A stretch of DNA of 26,009 nucleotides from the IMG/VR virus record IMGVR_UViG_3300034104_002844, positions 1 through 26,009 of that record; one strand, 5' to 3'. Below the pieces are notes generated by a model. The model was not told where the DNA came from. It ran no database searches and saw only the letters and a list, made by a program, of their open reading frames with translations. Each line of letters starts with the position of its first letter. The first letter of the stretch is position 1. Of the stretch, positions 1 to 8,338 are shown in pieces. This stretch comes from a virus. The position numbers and the translations under genes are program-made.

Positions 1-249
1 AATGTTGGTCCATATACAATTGATTTAAAACACGCACTTAAAAATGGTCAATTTACTGATGGTAATGCACTACTTGTAAACGAAACTAATAATCATAGTG
101 ATTGGGCTAAGAACATTAAAAAACTAGTTGAGAACCCAAATCTTATAACAGATCTTGGTGAAAGACTGTATGAATCAGTAAAAGACAAGTATGACTTGAA
201 TAACGTTACCAACACAAGGGCAGAATTTTACAAATCTTTAATTAAATAA
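1..249 (+). CDS. C-terminal end of a GT-B (GT4-like) glycosyltransferase, 5' end outside window
   Basis: Frame 1 is open from the first base to the TAA at 247-249, giving 82 residues with no start in the window. The end has the usual close of family-4 glycosyltransferases: a short loop 'GNALLVNE', then helices of the type 'W...I..L..NP.L...LGE.......DKYD', finishing with 'AEFYKSL'. These enzymes transfer sugar from a nucleotide-sugar donor to a glycan or lipid acceptor in the cytoplasm. The donor site (Glu-rich motif) would lie upstream and is not visible. Only 2 bases separate it from the next gene. The fold class is fairly sure; donor and acceptor are unknown. Confidence 0.7.
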   Translation, partial: NVGPYTIDLKHALKNGQFTDGNALLVNETNNHSDWAKNIKKLVENPNLITDLGERLYESVKDKYDLNNVTNTRAEFYKSLIK

Positions 250-251
250 AA

Positions 252-968
252 ATGATAAACATACCTATTACAAAAATTTTATTTTTAGACATTGAAACTG
301 TTGGTGGTTGTCCGGATTTTGAATCTTGTGAAAGATTTAGTCCACAGATTGCCGAACAATTTCACAAATATTTTGATTGGTTTTTAAAAAGATTTCCTGA
401 AGATGAGGCATTAAGTCCTCGTACCGAACTTAAAGATTTTATGTTTAAAAAACGAGCGGCACTTGTTCCGGAATTTGCAAAAATTGTTTGTGTGTCTGTA
501 GCATTTGTTTTAGATAACGGTGAAACAAAAAAACAATCTTTTTATGGTGAAGACGAAAAAACTTTATTAAAAGAGGTTAGAGTTCTTTTGGATCGTTGTG
601 AAAAACTTGGGTTCTATCTTTGTGGACACAATCTAAAAAACTTTGATATTCCGATGCTCGCAAAAAGAATGATTATAAATGGGATTCGTCCATCTAAAAT
701 TCTTCCATCTTATGACACAAAACCTTGGGAAATAAAAGCGATTGACACAAAAGAAATTTGGCAATATGGTTCTTATACGTCAATTGGGTCATTAGATTTA
801 TTATGTTCTTGTTTAGATATACCAACACCAAAAGATGGTGAGATTACCGGAGCAAATGTACATAAAGCATACTGGGAAGAACAAAAAATAAAAGAAATTG
901 CAGAATACTGTGAAAAGGATGTCAATGTATTAATTGATGTCATAATGAAATTAAAAAGTTTGGAATGA
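252..968 (+). CDS. DEDDy 3'-5' exonuclease, PolB-exonuclease-like
   Basis: This 238-residue protein has the three exonuclease motifs of the DnaQ/DEDD superfamily. Exo I is 'FLDIET' (D13, E15), Exo II is 'GHNLKNFDIPML' (D132), and Exo III is 'YCEKDVNVL' (Y219, D223), which makes it the DEDDy subtype. The spacing and the 'NFDIPML' signature match the stand-alone predicted PolB-like 3'-5' exonucleases. It should remove nucleotides from 3' ends using two metal ions, in proofreading or DNA repair. No polymerase domain is fused. Its stop overlaps the dUTPase start (ATGA, 965-968), so the two are probably translationally coupled. The family call is strong; the exact DNA role is inferred. Confidence 0.88.
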   Translation: MINIPITKILFLDIETVGGCPDFESCERFSPQIAEQFHKYFDWFLKRFPEDEALSPRTELKDFMFKKRAALVPEFAKIVCVSVAFVLDNGETKKQSFYGEDEKTLLKEVRVLLDRCEKLGFYLCGHNLKNFDIPMLAKRMIINGIRPSKILPSYDTKPWEIKAIDTKEIWQYGSYTSIGSLDLLCSCLDIPTPKDGEITGANVHKAYWEEQKIKEIAEYCEKDVNVLIDVIMKLKSLE

Positions 969-1558
969 TAGAAAATAATAATATAGAAAATGAAATTAAA
1001 AAATTGGTTGATGAATATGCTGACGACGATTCAACAATTGATTATGAAAAGTTAATTAATGATTTTGGAATTGATATTGAAGGAATTGAAAGGGAATTAA
1101 CAAATTATTTACCAAGATTAACTTTTAATTTCTCCACATCACATCCAGACGTTGTTGAACCAAATTACGCATACCCAACGGACTCTGGTTTTGATTTACA
1201 TTCCGTTGAAGAAATTAGTATTGGGGGTTTTGGTAGAGCATTAGTACCAACTGGACTACATCTAGATATTCCAGAAAATTATGAAATCCAAGTAAGATCA
1301 AAGAGTGGTCTGGCATTAAAACAAGGACTTATGGTTTTAAATTCTCCTGGAACTGTGGATCAAGGATACACCGGTGAAATTAAAGTTATAATTTTTAACA
1401 CAACAAAAGAAACTGTGAAAATAGAAAAAAGACAAAAAATTGCGCAAGCCGTATTATGTCCAGTTGTATGTGGAAAATGGTTGGACTTTAAGATGGTTGA
1501 TGACATTGAAGATAAAGATAGGTCTGATAATGGTTTTGGTAGTACTGGTTTAGTTTAA
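965..1558 (+). CDS. dut: dUTP pyrophosphatase (trimeric dUTPase)
   Basis: This enzyme hydrolyses dUTP to dUMP and pyrophosphate, keeping uracil out of phage DNA and supplying dUMP for dTMP synthesis. All five trimeric dUTPase motifs are visible in the 197-residue protein: I 'YPTDSGFDL' (70-78), II 'RSKSGLA' (111-117), III 'NSPGTVDQGYTGEI' (126-139, with the catalytic-loop Asp132 and Tyr135), IV 'RQKIAQ' (156-161), and V 'NGFGSTGLV' at the C-terminus. About 50 residues at the N-terminus are an extra acidic helical extension, which makes it longer than the usual 140-155 residues. It starts inside the exonuclease stop, and its own TAA shares a base with the next ATG (TAATG at 1556-1560). Confidence 0.95.
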   Translation: MIENNNIENEIKKLVDEYADDDSTIDYEKLINDFGIDIEGIERELTNYLPRLTFNFSTSHPDVVEPNYAYPTDSGFDLHSVEEISIGGFGRALVPTGLHLDIPENYEIQVRSKSGLALKQGLMVLNSPGTVDQGYTGEIKVIIFNTTKETVKIEKRQKIAQAVLCPVVCGKWLDFKMVDDIEDKDRSDNGFGSTGLV

Positions 1559-2232
1559 TGAAAAATTTAATAATCTCACCAACGGGAGAAAAAACATTAT
1601 TAAAAAACTGGGTTGGTGAAAATAGTAATTTTGATATACACCTTTTATATTATTCTGAAAATGAAAAAGAATATGAAAAATTACTAAATCAAGGATACAA
1701 AACCCAAAAAGTAAAAGGTGAGAAATGGTTTTGTTTAAAAGAATATATAACTCAAAATCCAAATTTACTGGAAGAGTATGACACATTTTGGTTTCCAGAT
1801 GACGATCTTTTTATTGAAACCGATTCAATAAACAAACTTTTTGATATTCATAACTCATATAATTTATTTTTGTCTCAACCGGCAGCAATAGGTTATACGT
1901 CACACGAAATAACAAAACCACAAAATTGTAAGTTACGGTATACAAGTTTTGTTGAGATTATGTGTCCTATGATGTCAAAAGAAACTTTAAAACTTCTTTT
2001 GGAATCTTTTGATATATCTAAATCAGGTTGGGGACTAGACATTATGTGGCCAAAGATATTAAATTACCCAAAAGATAAAATTGCAATTATTGATGAAGTT
2101 GTCATAATACATACAAAACCAATTGGTCAAAATTATGAAAATAGATTTAATGTTTCACCTATGGATGAATTTAATATGATTAGAAATAGATATTCTGTTA
2201 ATTTTAATTTTACTGAACACTCAAGAATTTAA
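1558..2232 (+). CDS. DUF707-like putative glycosyltransferase
   Basis: This 224-residue protein resembles the DUF707 family, which is thought to be GT-A-like. Visible signatures are 'FWFPDDDLFIE' (77-87, a DxD-type metal/nucleotide-sugar site), 'LSQPA' (105-109), 'RYTSFVEIMCPMMS' (127-140) and 'SGWGLDIMWPKIL' (156-168). These match the conserved 'DDD', 'SQPA', 'FVE.M.P..' and 'GWGLD' blocks I recall for the family. There is no signal peptide or membrane segment, so it is probably cytoplasmic. It is coupled to dut by a one-base overlap and begins the run of sugar genes. Substrate is unknown. Confidence 0.65.
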   Translation: MKNLIISPTGEKTLLKNWVGENSNFDIHLLYYSENEKEYEKLLNQGYKTQKVKGEKWFCLKEYITQNPNLLEEYDTFWFPDDDLFIETDSINKLFDIHNSYNLFLSQPAAIGYTSHEITKPQNCKLRYTSFVEIMCPMMSKETLKLLLESFDISKSGWGLDIMWPKILNYPKDKIAIIDEVVIIHTKPIGQNYENRFNVSPMDEFNMIRNRYSVNFNFTEHSRI

Positions 2233-2237
2233 TAAGT

Positions 2238-3110
2238 ATGAAAAAAATAGATGTATGTATAAATGTTTATGGAAAACCATATCAAACAATATTAACATTA
2301 AAGTCCCTTTTAAAACACTCAAGTCAACATATAGATAAGATTTATTTTATTGAGGAGAATCAACAACGACCTGGTTATGACTTTGATTTTATATCAAAAA
2401 ATGTTGGGTATGATAATCTGATTAGATATATACCACAACACTACCTATGGGTAAACCCAACAAACAAGGAACAAGTTTTTTCTGACGAAAATTATAGATT
2501 GTCTTGTAGGTATGAATATGGTTTATCAAATTCGGATAAATCACATATGTTATTAATTCATAATGATGTCTTATTTCATTCTGATATTGTTGGTAAATTT
2601 TTGGAAGAAGATGAAAATTATTTTGGTATTGGTCTTGTTGGTCAATGTTGGAATTGTCCTTTAAATTATGATAATATTTGTTCTGGAGAAAGACTAGAAG
2701 AAAATTTAAAAAATCAAAATTTTCATTTCATATTTGGTGTTGTAAACAAATATCCAAACACAAGACTATATGGTAAAAGAAAAAAAATAAATGTTGATAA
2801 ACCACTTCCATTATCTGAATGTAGAATAAATGAATGGTGTATGTTTATTAATTTAAATTTTTATAGAGATGAGGTTTTAAATAAAAAAGAGGTTGTACCA
2901 ATTGGTGGTTATTTTCTAGGTGACATTGGTGATTTGTGGTTTAGACAAATGGTTGATAAAGGATATAAATTTAAACATTTTAATATAGACAATTATTACA
3001 CACATGCTTATTTTTCTAACAACGCAAACGGTCATTCAGCACTTCTAGACCAAAATAAATATGATTTAGAAGAAAGTTTGGCAAAAAAATATTTAGAAGA
3101 AAATTTTTAA
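2238..3110 (+). CDS. GT-A type glycosyltransferase-like protein
   Basis: This 290-residue protein opens with a family-2-like beta strand and nucleotide-binding start ('IDVCINVYGKPYQTILTLKSL', residues 4-24). It has 'LLIHNDVLF' (105-113) where the metal-binding DxD motif normally sits, here with Asn-Asp. The late segment has 'GGYFLGDIGDLWFRQM', resembling the acceptor-side 'ED.dl..R' region of family-2 enzymes. No membrane segments are seen. It lies 5 bases after the DUF707-like gene and 1 base before the two-domain glycosyltransferase, so it is very likely part of the same operon. The GT-A fold is a reasonable reading; donor and acceptor cannot be told. Confidence 0.6.
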   Translation: MKKIDVCINVYGKPYQTILTLKSLLKHSSQHIDKIYFIEENQQRPGYDFDFISKNVGYDNLIRYIPQHYLWVNPTNKEQVFSDENYRLSCRYEYGLSNSDKSHMLLIHNDVLFHSDIVGKFLEEDENYFGIGLVGQCWNCPLNYDNICSGERLEENLKNQNFHFIFGVVNKYPNTRLYGKRKKINVDKPLPLSECRINEWCMFINLNFYRDEVLNKKEVVPIGGYFLGDIGDLWFRQMVDKGYKFKHFNIDNYYTHAYFSNNANGHSALLDQNKYDLEESLAKKYLEENF

Positions 3111-3111
3111 T

Positions 3112-4617
3112 ATGATTACAGTAATATACTCAACACATAGAACAAAAGAATACAATGATAAGTTTAACGACCATCTTATATTAACTTCTGGACTTCAAGA
3201 AGTTCAAGTTCTACCTTATGAAAATCATAATGAATATTCATTAGCTGAACTTTATAATAAGGGAATTAAAGATTCTAAATATGATATTGTTATATGTTGT
3301 CATAATGATATTAAATTAGAAAAAAACTGGGGAAAAAAATTATTAGAAGATTTTTCCAATAACCCAGAATTTGGTCTTATAGGAAAAGCAGGTTCTTGTT
3401 ATTTTCCAGAGTCAGGTGTTTATTGGGAAAAAATGAATCAGACAATGGTAGGACAAGTATATCACCATCCACCAAATCATAATAAATGGTTAAGTAGATA
3501 TTCACCAAAATTACCAATCCTTATTCCAGTTGTAACGCTTGATGGTTTATTTTTGTCGTTTGATAAGACAAAGATTAAACATAAGTTTGACGAATCATAT
3601 GGAAAATTCCATTTTTATGACCACGGGTTTTGCGTACCAAATTATTTAGATGGAGTAAAACTTGGCGTTACCTCATCTTTTGAAATTACACACGAATCAA
3701 TTGGACAACCAAATGAGGAGTTTTATCAATCAAAAGAAATGTTCTTACAAAAGTGGGGTGATAAACTACCACTTGATTTAAAACCAGAAAACCTTTTTAT
3801 TCCAGAAATTAAAAGACAGACATTTAAAAAATTTGGGAAGGTTGCAATTATAATACCAACAAAAGGAAAAATTGAAATTCTTTTTGATTGTATTAAGTCA
3901 TATTTTGACAATTGTGATATGAACATTTTTGAAATCTTTATTGCTGACACTGGGTCAACAGATGAAGAAAAAACACAAATTAAAAATTTTATATCCGAAT
4001 ATAATAACATTAATCTTATTGAATTTGATTATTATAATTTTGCAAAGATTAATAATGAGGTTGTAAAAAATTATCTAGATAATAAACACGAATTTATCTT
4101 GTTTTCAAATAACGATATTAAAATTATGAATGATATTTTATCTGGAATGTTACAAATTTTTAAAGAAAACCCAAGAACAGGTACAGTTGGTTGCAGATTA
4201 CATTTTGAAGACAATACAATACAGCACGATGGAATATTTGTTGCAAAATCAAAAACTAACAATCTAACCTTAAGCCACATAAATTTTAAAAATTACTACA
4301 ACTACTTCAACAACACAAAAGAAGTTATTGGTAATACTGGTGGTTTAATGTTAATACGAAAAAATGTTTTTGAAAATATTGGACTTTTTAGTGAAAATTA
4401 TTTATCTTGTTTTGAAGATGTTGATTTAAATATAAAGTTAGTTTCTATTAATTTAAAAAATTATATCTGTGGTAAGTGTGTCGCATATCATTATGAATCA
4501 CAAACAAGAAAAGAGGATCCAGAAAATTTGGACAAACAAAAAATAGATTATAGTAAATTAGTACCAGTTATAAGTAATCACTGGGAAAAAATAAAAGAAA
4601 AAGTTTTTTTAATTTAA
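3112..4617 (+). CDS. Two-domain family-2 glycosyltransferase
   Basis: This 501-residue protein appears to carry two GT-A units. The N-terminal unit (about 1-225) begins 'MITVIYSTHR' and has 'ICCHNDIKL' (61-69) at the DxD position. The C-terminal unit (about 243-500) is a more classical GT2 domain: 'VAIIIPTKG' (244-252), 'IADTGSTD' (277-284), 'FSNNDIKI' (331-338), 'GNTGGLMLIRKNVFENIG' (407-424) and 'CFEDVDLNIKL' (433-443, the catalytic-base region), then 'AYHYES'. Such tandem enzymes can add two sugars in turn to a growing chain. It sits between two other GT-A genes with gaps of 1 and 3 bases. The GT2 call for the second half is strong; that for the first half is moderate. Confidence 0.8.
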   Translation: MITVIYSTHRTKEYNDKFNDHLILTSGLQEVQVLPYENHNEYSLAELYNKGIKDSKYDIVICCHNDIKLEKNWGKKLLEDFSNNPEFGLIGKAGSCYFPESGVYWEKMNQTMVGQVYHHPPNHNKWLSRYSPKLPILIPVVTLDGLFLSFDKTKIKHKFDESYGKFHFYDHGFCVPNYLDGVKLGVTSSFEITHESIGQPNEEFYQSKEMFLQKWGDKLPLDLKPENLFIPEIKRQTFKKFGKVAIIIPTKGKIEILFDCIKSYFDNCDMNIFEIFIADTGSTDEEKTQIKNFISEYNNINLIEFDYYNFAKINNEVVKNYLDNKHEFILFSNNDIKIMNDILSGMLQIFKENPRTGTVGCRLHFEDNTIQHDGIFVAKSKTNNLTLSHINFKNYYNYFNNTKEVIGNTGGLMLIRKNVFENIGLFSENYLSCFEDVDLNIKLVSINLKNYICGKCVAYHYESQTRKEDPENLDKQKIDYSKLVPVISNHWEKIKEKVFLI

Positions 4618-4620
4618 ATT

Positions 4621-5256
4621 ATGTTTAATGTAATAACACCTTTAGCTAGATATGAAAATATCGAAAAACTAAAATTAAATTTAGTTGGTCAGAATATAAT
4701 CTGGCATGTTGTAACGGACGATGACCGTAAAGAAAAGGTAAATTTTACTGAATCCTGGATAAACCATTATGTCTGCCCAAACAATAGTGTAGACTTTTGG
4801 GCCAGATCAAATTTTTCAATAAATTGGCTTTTAGAAACTCAAGACATAAAAGACGAAGAATATTATTGTATTTTAAACGATGACGACGGGTATAGTGAAA
4901 ACTTCTTTGAAGAATTGAAAACTGAAATAAATCTATCTAAAGAAAATAATTTACCGACTGATTTAGTCATTGTCTCAATGAAACGTGGAGATAACATCCC
5001 GCCTAATTTACCACCAGTTAAGAGACACCCAACAAATACATTATTTGCCAGACAAGAAAATATGTTAGTAGGTGGTGTTGGTGTGGAACAATTTTTTATG
5101 AAAGGAAAACATATAAAAAATCATAGATTACCCTTAACTGTGTATGGAGACGGAGAACTAATATCACAATTAGTAAAAATTTATCCAACACTATATGTCC
5201 CTAATTTATTTGTTAAGTTTAATTTTTTTGAACCTGGTAGATGGGAAAATTTGTAA
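4621..5256 (+). CDS. Small GT-A-like glycosyltransferase
   Basis: This 211-residue protein starts 'MFNVITPLARYENIEKL', like other GT-A enzymes of phage and marine bacteria. It has a clear metal-site motif 'CILNDDDGYSENFF' (83-96). Later segments 'NTLFARQENMLVGGVGVEQFFMKG' (about 138-161) and 'YGDGELISQL' (about 174-183) look like acceptor-binding and catalytic-base regions. It is shorter than classical GT2 enzymes (about 250-300) but seems complete. The next gene's ATG at 5270 lies 13 bases downstream. It is probably a cytoplasmic transferase in the same glycan pathway; sugar specificity is unknown. Confidence 0.6.
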   Translation: MFNVITPLARYENIEKLKLNLVGQNIIWHVVTDDDRKEKVNFTESWINHYVCPNNSVDFWARSNFSINWLLETQDIKDEEYYCILNDDDGYSENFFEELKTEINLSKENNLPTDLVIVSMKRGDNIPPNLPPVKRHPTNTLFARQENMLVGGVGVEQFFMKGKHIKNHRLPLTVYGDGELISQLVKIYPTLYVPNLFVKFNFFEPGRWENL

Positions 5257-5269
5257 ATTATTTAACTTT

Positions 5270-6223
5270 ATGAAAATATTAATTACTGGAATTCTTGGAC
5301 AAGATGGGCAAATTCTTACAGAACTATTAAAAAAAAATCATCAAATTTTTGGTGTAACTCATTTAGAAACATCAGAAAATAGGATTAAAAATTTTGAAAT
5401 TAAACATAATATAAAAATATATAAAAAAGATTTAATTCATATAAAAAATTGTATGGATTTAATTGAAGATGTGCAACCAGATGTTATTGTAAATTTTGCT
5501 GGGGTAACAAATGTTTTTAATCCTTGGGACAATCAATTAGAATTAGTAAATCAAAATCTAATAATTCCAGTAAACATATTAAATACAATTAAAGAAATAA
5601 ATCAAAACATATTTTTTTTCCAGGCATCATCTTCGCTTATGTTTGGTAATTCGGGAACAAATGAGATTTGTGAAAAAACTAATTTGAGTCCTATTTACCC
5701 ATATGGTATTGCAAAAGCATTTGTTCATAACTTAATTGATGAATATAGAATAAATTTAAACTTACAGTGTTCGTCTGGTATTTTCTTTAATCACGATTCT
5801 TTTTTTAGAAAAAATAAATTTCTTACAAAAAAATTGGCATCTTTTGTTGCGAACATTGAGAAGACCGACCCAAAAAAAATTTCATTAGGAAATTTAGATG
5901 GTTTTATTGATATTAGTCATGCATATGATTTTATGAGTGGTGTTAAATTAATAATTGAAAATAAAATGAATGAAAATTATGTATTTAGTAGTGGTAAATT
6001 AGTTAAAGTTTATGATTTGGTTAAATTATTTTTTGAATTTAAAAATCTTGATATTGAAAATTACGTAGAATATGATAAAACGCTAGATAGGAAAAATCAA
6101 ACACAAATTTATGGTAATAATAATAAGTTGAGAAGTTTGGGGTGGGAGCCAAAATTTGATTTAAAATTATTAGTTAAAGACTTAATAGAAATGGAGGTAA
6201 GATATGAAAATATTATTTGTTAA
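5270..6223 (+). CDS. NAD(P)-dependent sugar-nucleotide SDR, divergent Gmd paralogue
   Basis: This 317-residue extended SDR resembles GDP-mannose 4,6-dehydratase. The cofactor loop 'GILGQDG' (7-13) and the catalytic pair 'YGIAK' (Y145, K149) are intact. The dehydratase motif normally reading 'SSSE(M/L)(Y/F)G' is 'SSSLMFG' (120-126), so the catalytic Glu is replaced by Leu123. The substrate region 'FNHESPRRG' of the other Gmd here is 'FNHDSFFRK', and 'TRDWGHA' has become 'FIDISHA'. It is therefore unlikely to be a normal dehydratase; a reductase or epimerase acting on the keto sugar made by the gene at 10275 is more plausible. I chose the ATG at 5270 because an upstream in-frame start would add 25 residues, overlap the previous gene and place sequence before the nucleotide-binding strand. 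Confidence 0.8.
   Translation: MKILITGILGQDGQILTELLKKNHQIFGVTHLETSENRIKNFEIKHNIKIYKKDLIHIKNCMDLIEDVQPDVIVNFAGVTNVFNPWDNQLELVNQNLIIPVNILNTIKEINQNIFFFQASSSLMFGNSGTNEICEKTNLSPIYPYGIAKAFVHNLIDEYRINLNLQCSSGIFFNHDSFFRKNKFLTKKLASFVANIEKTDPKKISLGNLDGFIDISHAYDFMSGVKLIIENKMNENYVFSSGKLVKVYDLVKLFFEFKNLDIENYVEYDKTLDRKNQTQIYGNNNKLRSLGWEPKFDLKLLVKDLIEMEVRYENIIC
6193..6197 (+). promoter_or_regulatory. Shine-Dalgarno-like site
   Basis: GGAGG lies 6 bases before the ATG at 6204, inside the 3' end of the upstream SDR gene. Most other starts in this window have only A-rich upstream sequence, as is common in Bacteroidota, so this site is an exception. It supports 6204 as the true start of the GT-B gene despite the 20-base overlap. 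Confidence 0.5.
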
Positions 6224-7121
6224 TCACAAACAAACAAAATGCGGTGTTTACCAATATGGTAAACGATTATACGAGATTTTAAAAAAATCAAAAACGTATC
6301 AAATAATGTATTTTGAATTGGGGTCAAGTACAGAGTTAACTCAAGTGTTAGAAGAAACTAAACCTAATTTAATATTATACAATTGGCATGAATTAACAAT
6401 GTCTTGGGTTAATCAAAAATTAACAAATGAATTATCAAAATATAAACAAATTTTTATATACCACGAAGCCGGATTTAATACCAATATGAAATATGATGGG
6501 TTAATTTATATTAACTTTTTTGAAGATGAAGATAAAAAAATTTTTACAATACCAAGACCCATTTATGAAAATAATTTTACAAAACAAAATAATGAAATTG
6601 TTACTTTTGGTAGTTTTGGTTTTGGGTTTCATAACAAGGGTTTTGAAAGGATTTGTCATTTAGTAAACTCAACGTTTGATACTGCAAAAATTAGGCTACA
6701 CATACCAAACTCACATTTTTGTGACTTTACAGGTAGTATATCTAATTCAGTAATTGACAATTGTAGAAAGATAGTAAAAAAAACAATTGATTTAGAAATA
6801 ACAACTCATTTTATGAGCGATTATGAAATTTTAGAGTTTTTAAATTCAAACGACGTAAATTTATTTTTATATGATCAAATGCCTGGTAGAGGTGTTTCAT
6901 CATCAACAGATTATGCTGTTAGTGTTGACACACCATTAGTTATTAACGATTCGGTAATGTTTAGACATATCACAGATAAAAAACCAGAAATATCAATTGA
7001 CAATAATAATCTAGAAACTATACTTTCACTAGGTTTAGAACCTATTCATTTTTTTAGAAAAGAATGGAGCAATGAAAACCTAATAAATAAATTCATTAAA
7101 ATTATAGAAAAAATATGTTAG
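6204..7121 (+). CDS. GT-B type glycosyltransferase
   Basis: This 305-residue protein begins 'MKILFVNHKQTKCGVYQYGK', the typical N-terminal Rossmann strand and Gly loop of GT-B enzymes. In the middle, 'TFGSFGFGFHNKGFERI' (134-150) matches the donor-binding 'GS.G..KG...' block. 'GRGVSSSTDYAVSVDTPLVI' (about 228-247) occupies the place of the E-x7-E donor motif, but without clear glutamates, so the active site is atypical. It overlaps the upstream SDR by 20 bases and the next gene by 7, which points to translational coupling. It is probably a retaining transferase in the same glycan pathway; donor unknown. Confidence 0.68.
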   Translation: MKILFVNHKQTKCGVYQYGKRLYEILKKSKTYQIMYFELGSSTELTQVLEETKPNLILYNWHELTMSWVNQKLTNELSKYKQIFIYHEAGFNTNMKYDGLIYINFFEDEDKKIFTIPRPIYENNFTKQNNEIVTFGSFGFGFHNKGFERICHLVNSTFDTAKIRLHIPNSHFCDFTGSISNSVIDNCRKIVKKTIDLEITTHFMSDYEILEFLNSNDVNLFLYDQMPGRGVSSSTDYAVSVDTPLVINDSVMFRHITDKKPEISIDNNNLETILSLGLEPIHFFRKEWSNENLINKFIKIIEKIC

Positions 7122-8338
7122 AGGAACTATTCAACTTGGGAGACTTATATGTTTCCGATTTTTTAAAAGAAGACGATAAACCAAGAGGTGGTAAAGTTGA
7201 TTTAAAACTTATGTTAGAACACGAAACTGGTGCTGTAAGACTTGAGCAATGCGCACCATTAGACACTATGTACGGAAAATACTGGTATAGGTCTGGAATT
7301 AATAATACAATGAAAAAAGAACTAAACGATATTGTTAATTCTATTTTAGAAAATTACAAACTACAAGATTCTGATTTATGGGTTGATATTGCTTGTAACG
7401 ATGGTACACTATTAAGTAATTTACCAAAAACATTAATTAGGGTTGGTATTGATCCCGTTGATAATACATTTAAAAACGAATCAGAAAAACACGCAAATCT
7501 AATAATCCAAGACTATTTTAGTTCAGATGTTTTTAAAAAATCTAAATATGGTAATATAAAAGCTAAAGTTATTACAACAATTGCAATGTTTTATGATTTA
7601 GATAAACCAAAAGATTTTATCAACGGTGTTTATGAAGTGTTAGATGATAATGGTTTGTGGGTTTTACAAATGTCTTACACGCCATTAATGATTGAGCAAA
7701 TGGCTTTTGATAATATCTGTCACGAACACATATATTATTACTCACTTTTTAACATTAAAAAAATATTTGAGGAGTGTGGTTTTGACATAATTGATACTCA
7801 ATTAAACGATGTTAATGGTGGATCTTTTAGAATTTATTGTATGAAAAAAACTGGCGATAAAACTAAATTTGGAACACAACCATATAGAGATGTCTGTAAA
7901 TTTAGAGTTGAGTCATTGTTGGAATATGAAAAAAGTTTAAAATTGGATTCACCGATTACTTGGTTTAACTTTTTTAAAAGTATTAACGAGTTAAAAGAAA
8001 AAACGGTTTCTTTTATTAAAGAAGAAAAAAATAAAGGAAAAAAAATATGGGCTTATGGAGCGTCAACAAAAGGGAATACGTTGTTACAGTATTTTGGTTT
8101 AGACAATACTTTAATTGATGGTATTGCAGAAAGAAGTCCTTATAAATTTGGTTTAAAAACCGTTGGTACAAATATCCCAATTTTTTCTGAAGAGGAAATG
8201 AGAAAAGAAAACCCTGATTACTTGTTGGTATTACCTTGGCATTTTATAAATGAGTTTGTTGAACGTGAATCTGAATTTTTAAACTCTGGTGGGAAATTTA
8301 TTGTTCCGTGCCCTAAATTTGAAATAATTGGTAAATGA
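7115..8338 (+). CDS. Sugar C-methyltransferase (TylCIII/NovU-like)
   Basis: This 407-residue SAM-dependent methyltransferase has the three-part build of NDP-sugar C-methyltransferases. The N-terminal region (1-60) corresponds to the Zn-binding domain, including 'YGKYWYRSG' (53-61). The class I SAM domain has motif I 'VDIACNDGTLL' (90-100) and the family signature 'CHEHIYYYS' (202-210). The C-terminal domain has 'IWAYGASTKGNTLLQYF' (311-327) and 'LVLPWHF' (371-377). Family members methylate C3 of NDP-4-keto-6-deoxysugars, which fits the Gmd encoded at 10275. The Cys ligands usual in the N-terminal domain are missing; only Cys46 remains. The stop overlaps the next ATG by 4 bases. The family call is strong; the actual substrate is inferred from context. 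Confidence 0.85.
   Translation: MLEELFNLGDLYVSDFLKEDDKPRGGKVDLKLMLEHETGAVRLEQCAPLDTMYGKYWYRSGINNTMKKELNDIVNSILENYKLQDSDLWVDIACNDGTLLSNLPKTLIRVGIDPVDNTFKNESEKHANLIIQDYFSSDVFKKSKYGNIKAKVITTIAMFYDLDKPKDFINGVYEVLDDNGLWVLQMSYTPLMIEQMAFDNICHEHIYYYSLFNIKKIFEECGFDIIDTQLNDVNGGSFRIYCMKKTGDKTKFGTQPYRDVCKFRVESLLEYEKSLKLDSPITWFNFFKSINELKEKTVSFIKEEKNKGKKIWAYGASTKGNTLLQYFGLDNTLIDGIAERSPYKFGLKTVGTNIPIFSEEEMRKENPDYLLVLPWHFINEFVERESEFLNSGGKFIVPCPKFEIIGK

Noticed and set aside
1550-1786. Minus-strand open frame of 78 codons
   Set aside because: It lies opposite the well-supported DUF707-like gene, has low-complexity Phe/Leu-rich product and no start context.
5195-5269. Upstream in-frame start adding 25 residues to the SDR gene
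   Set aside because: It overlaps the preceding gene by 62 bases and adds a hydrophobic stretch before the nucleotide-binding strand; the ATG at 5270 gives a normal SDR N-terminus.
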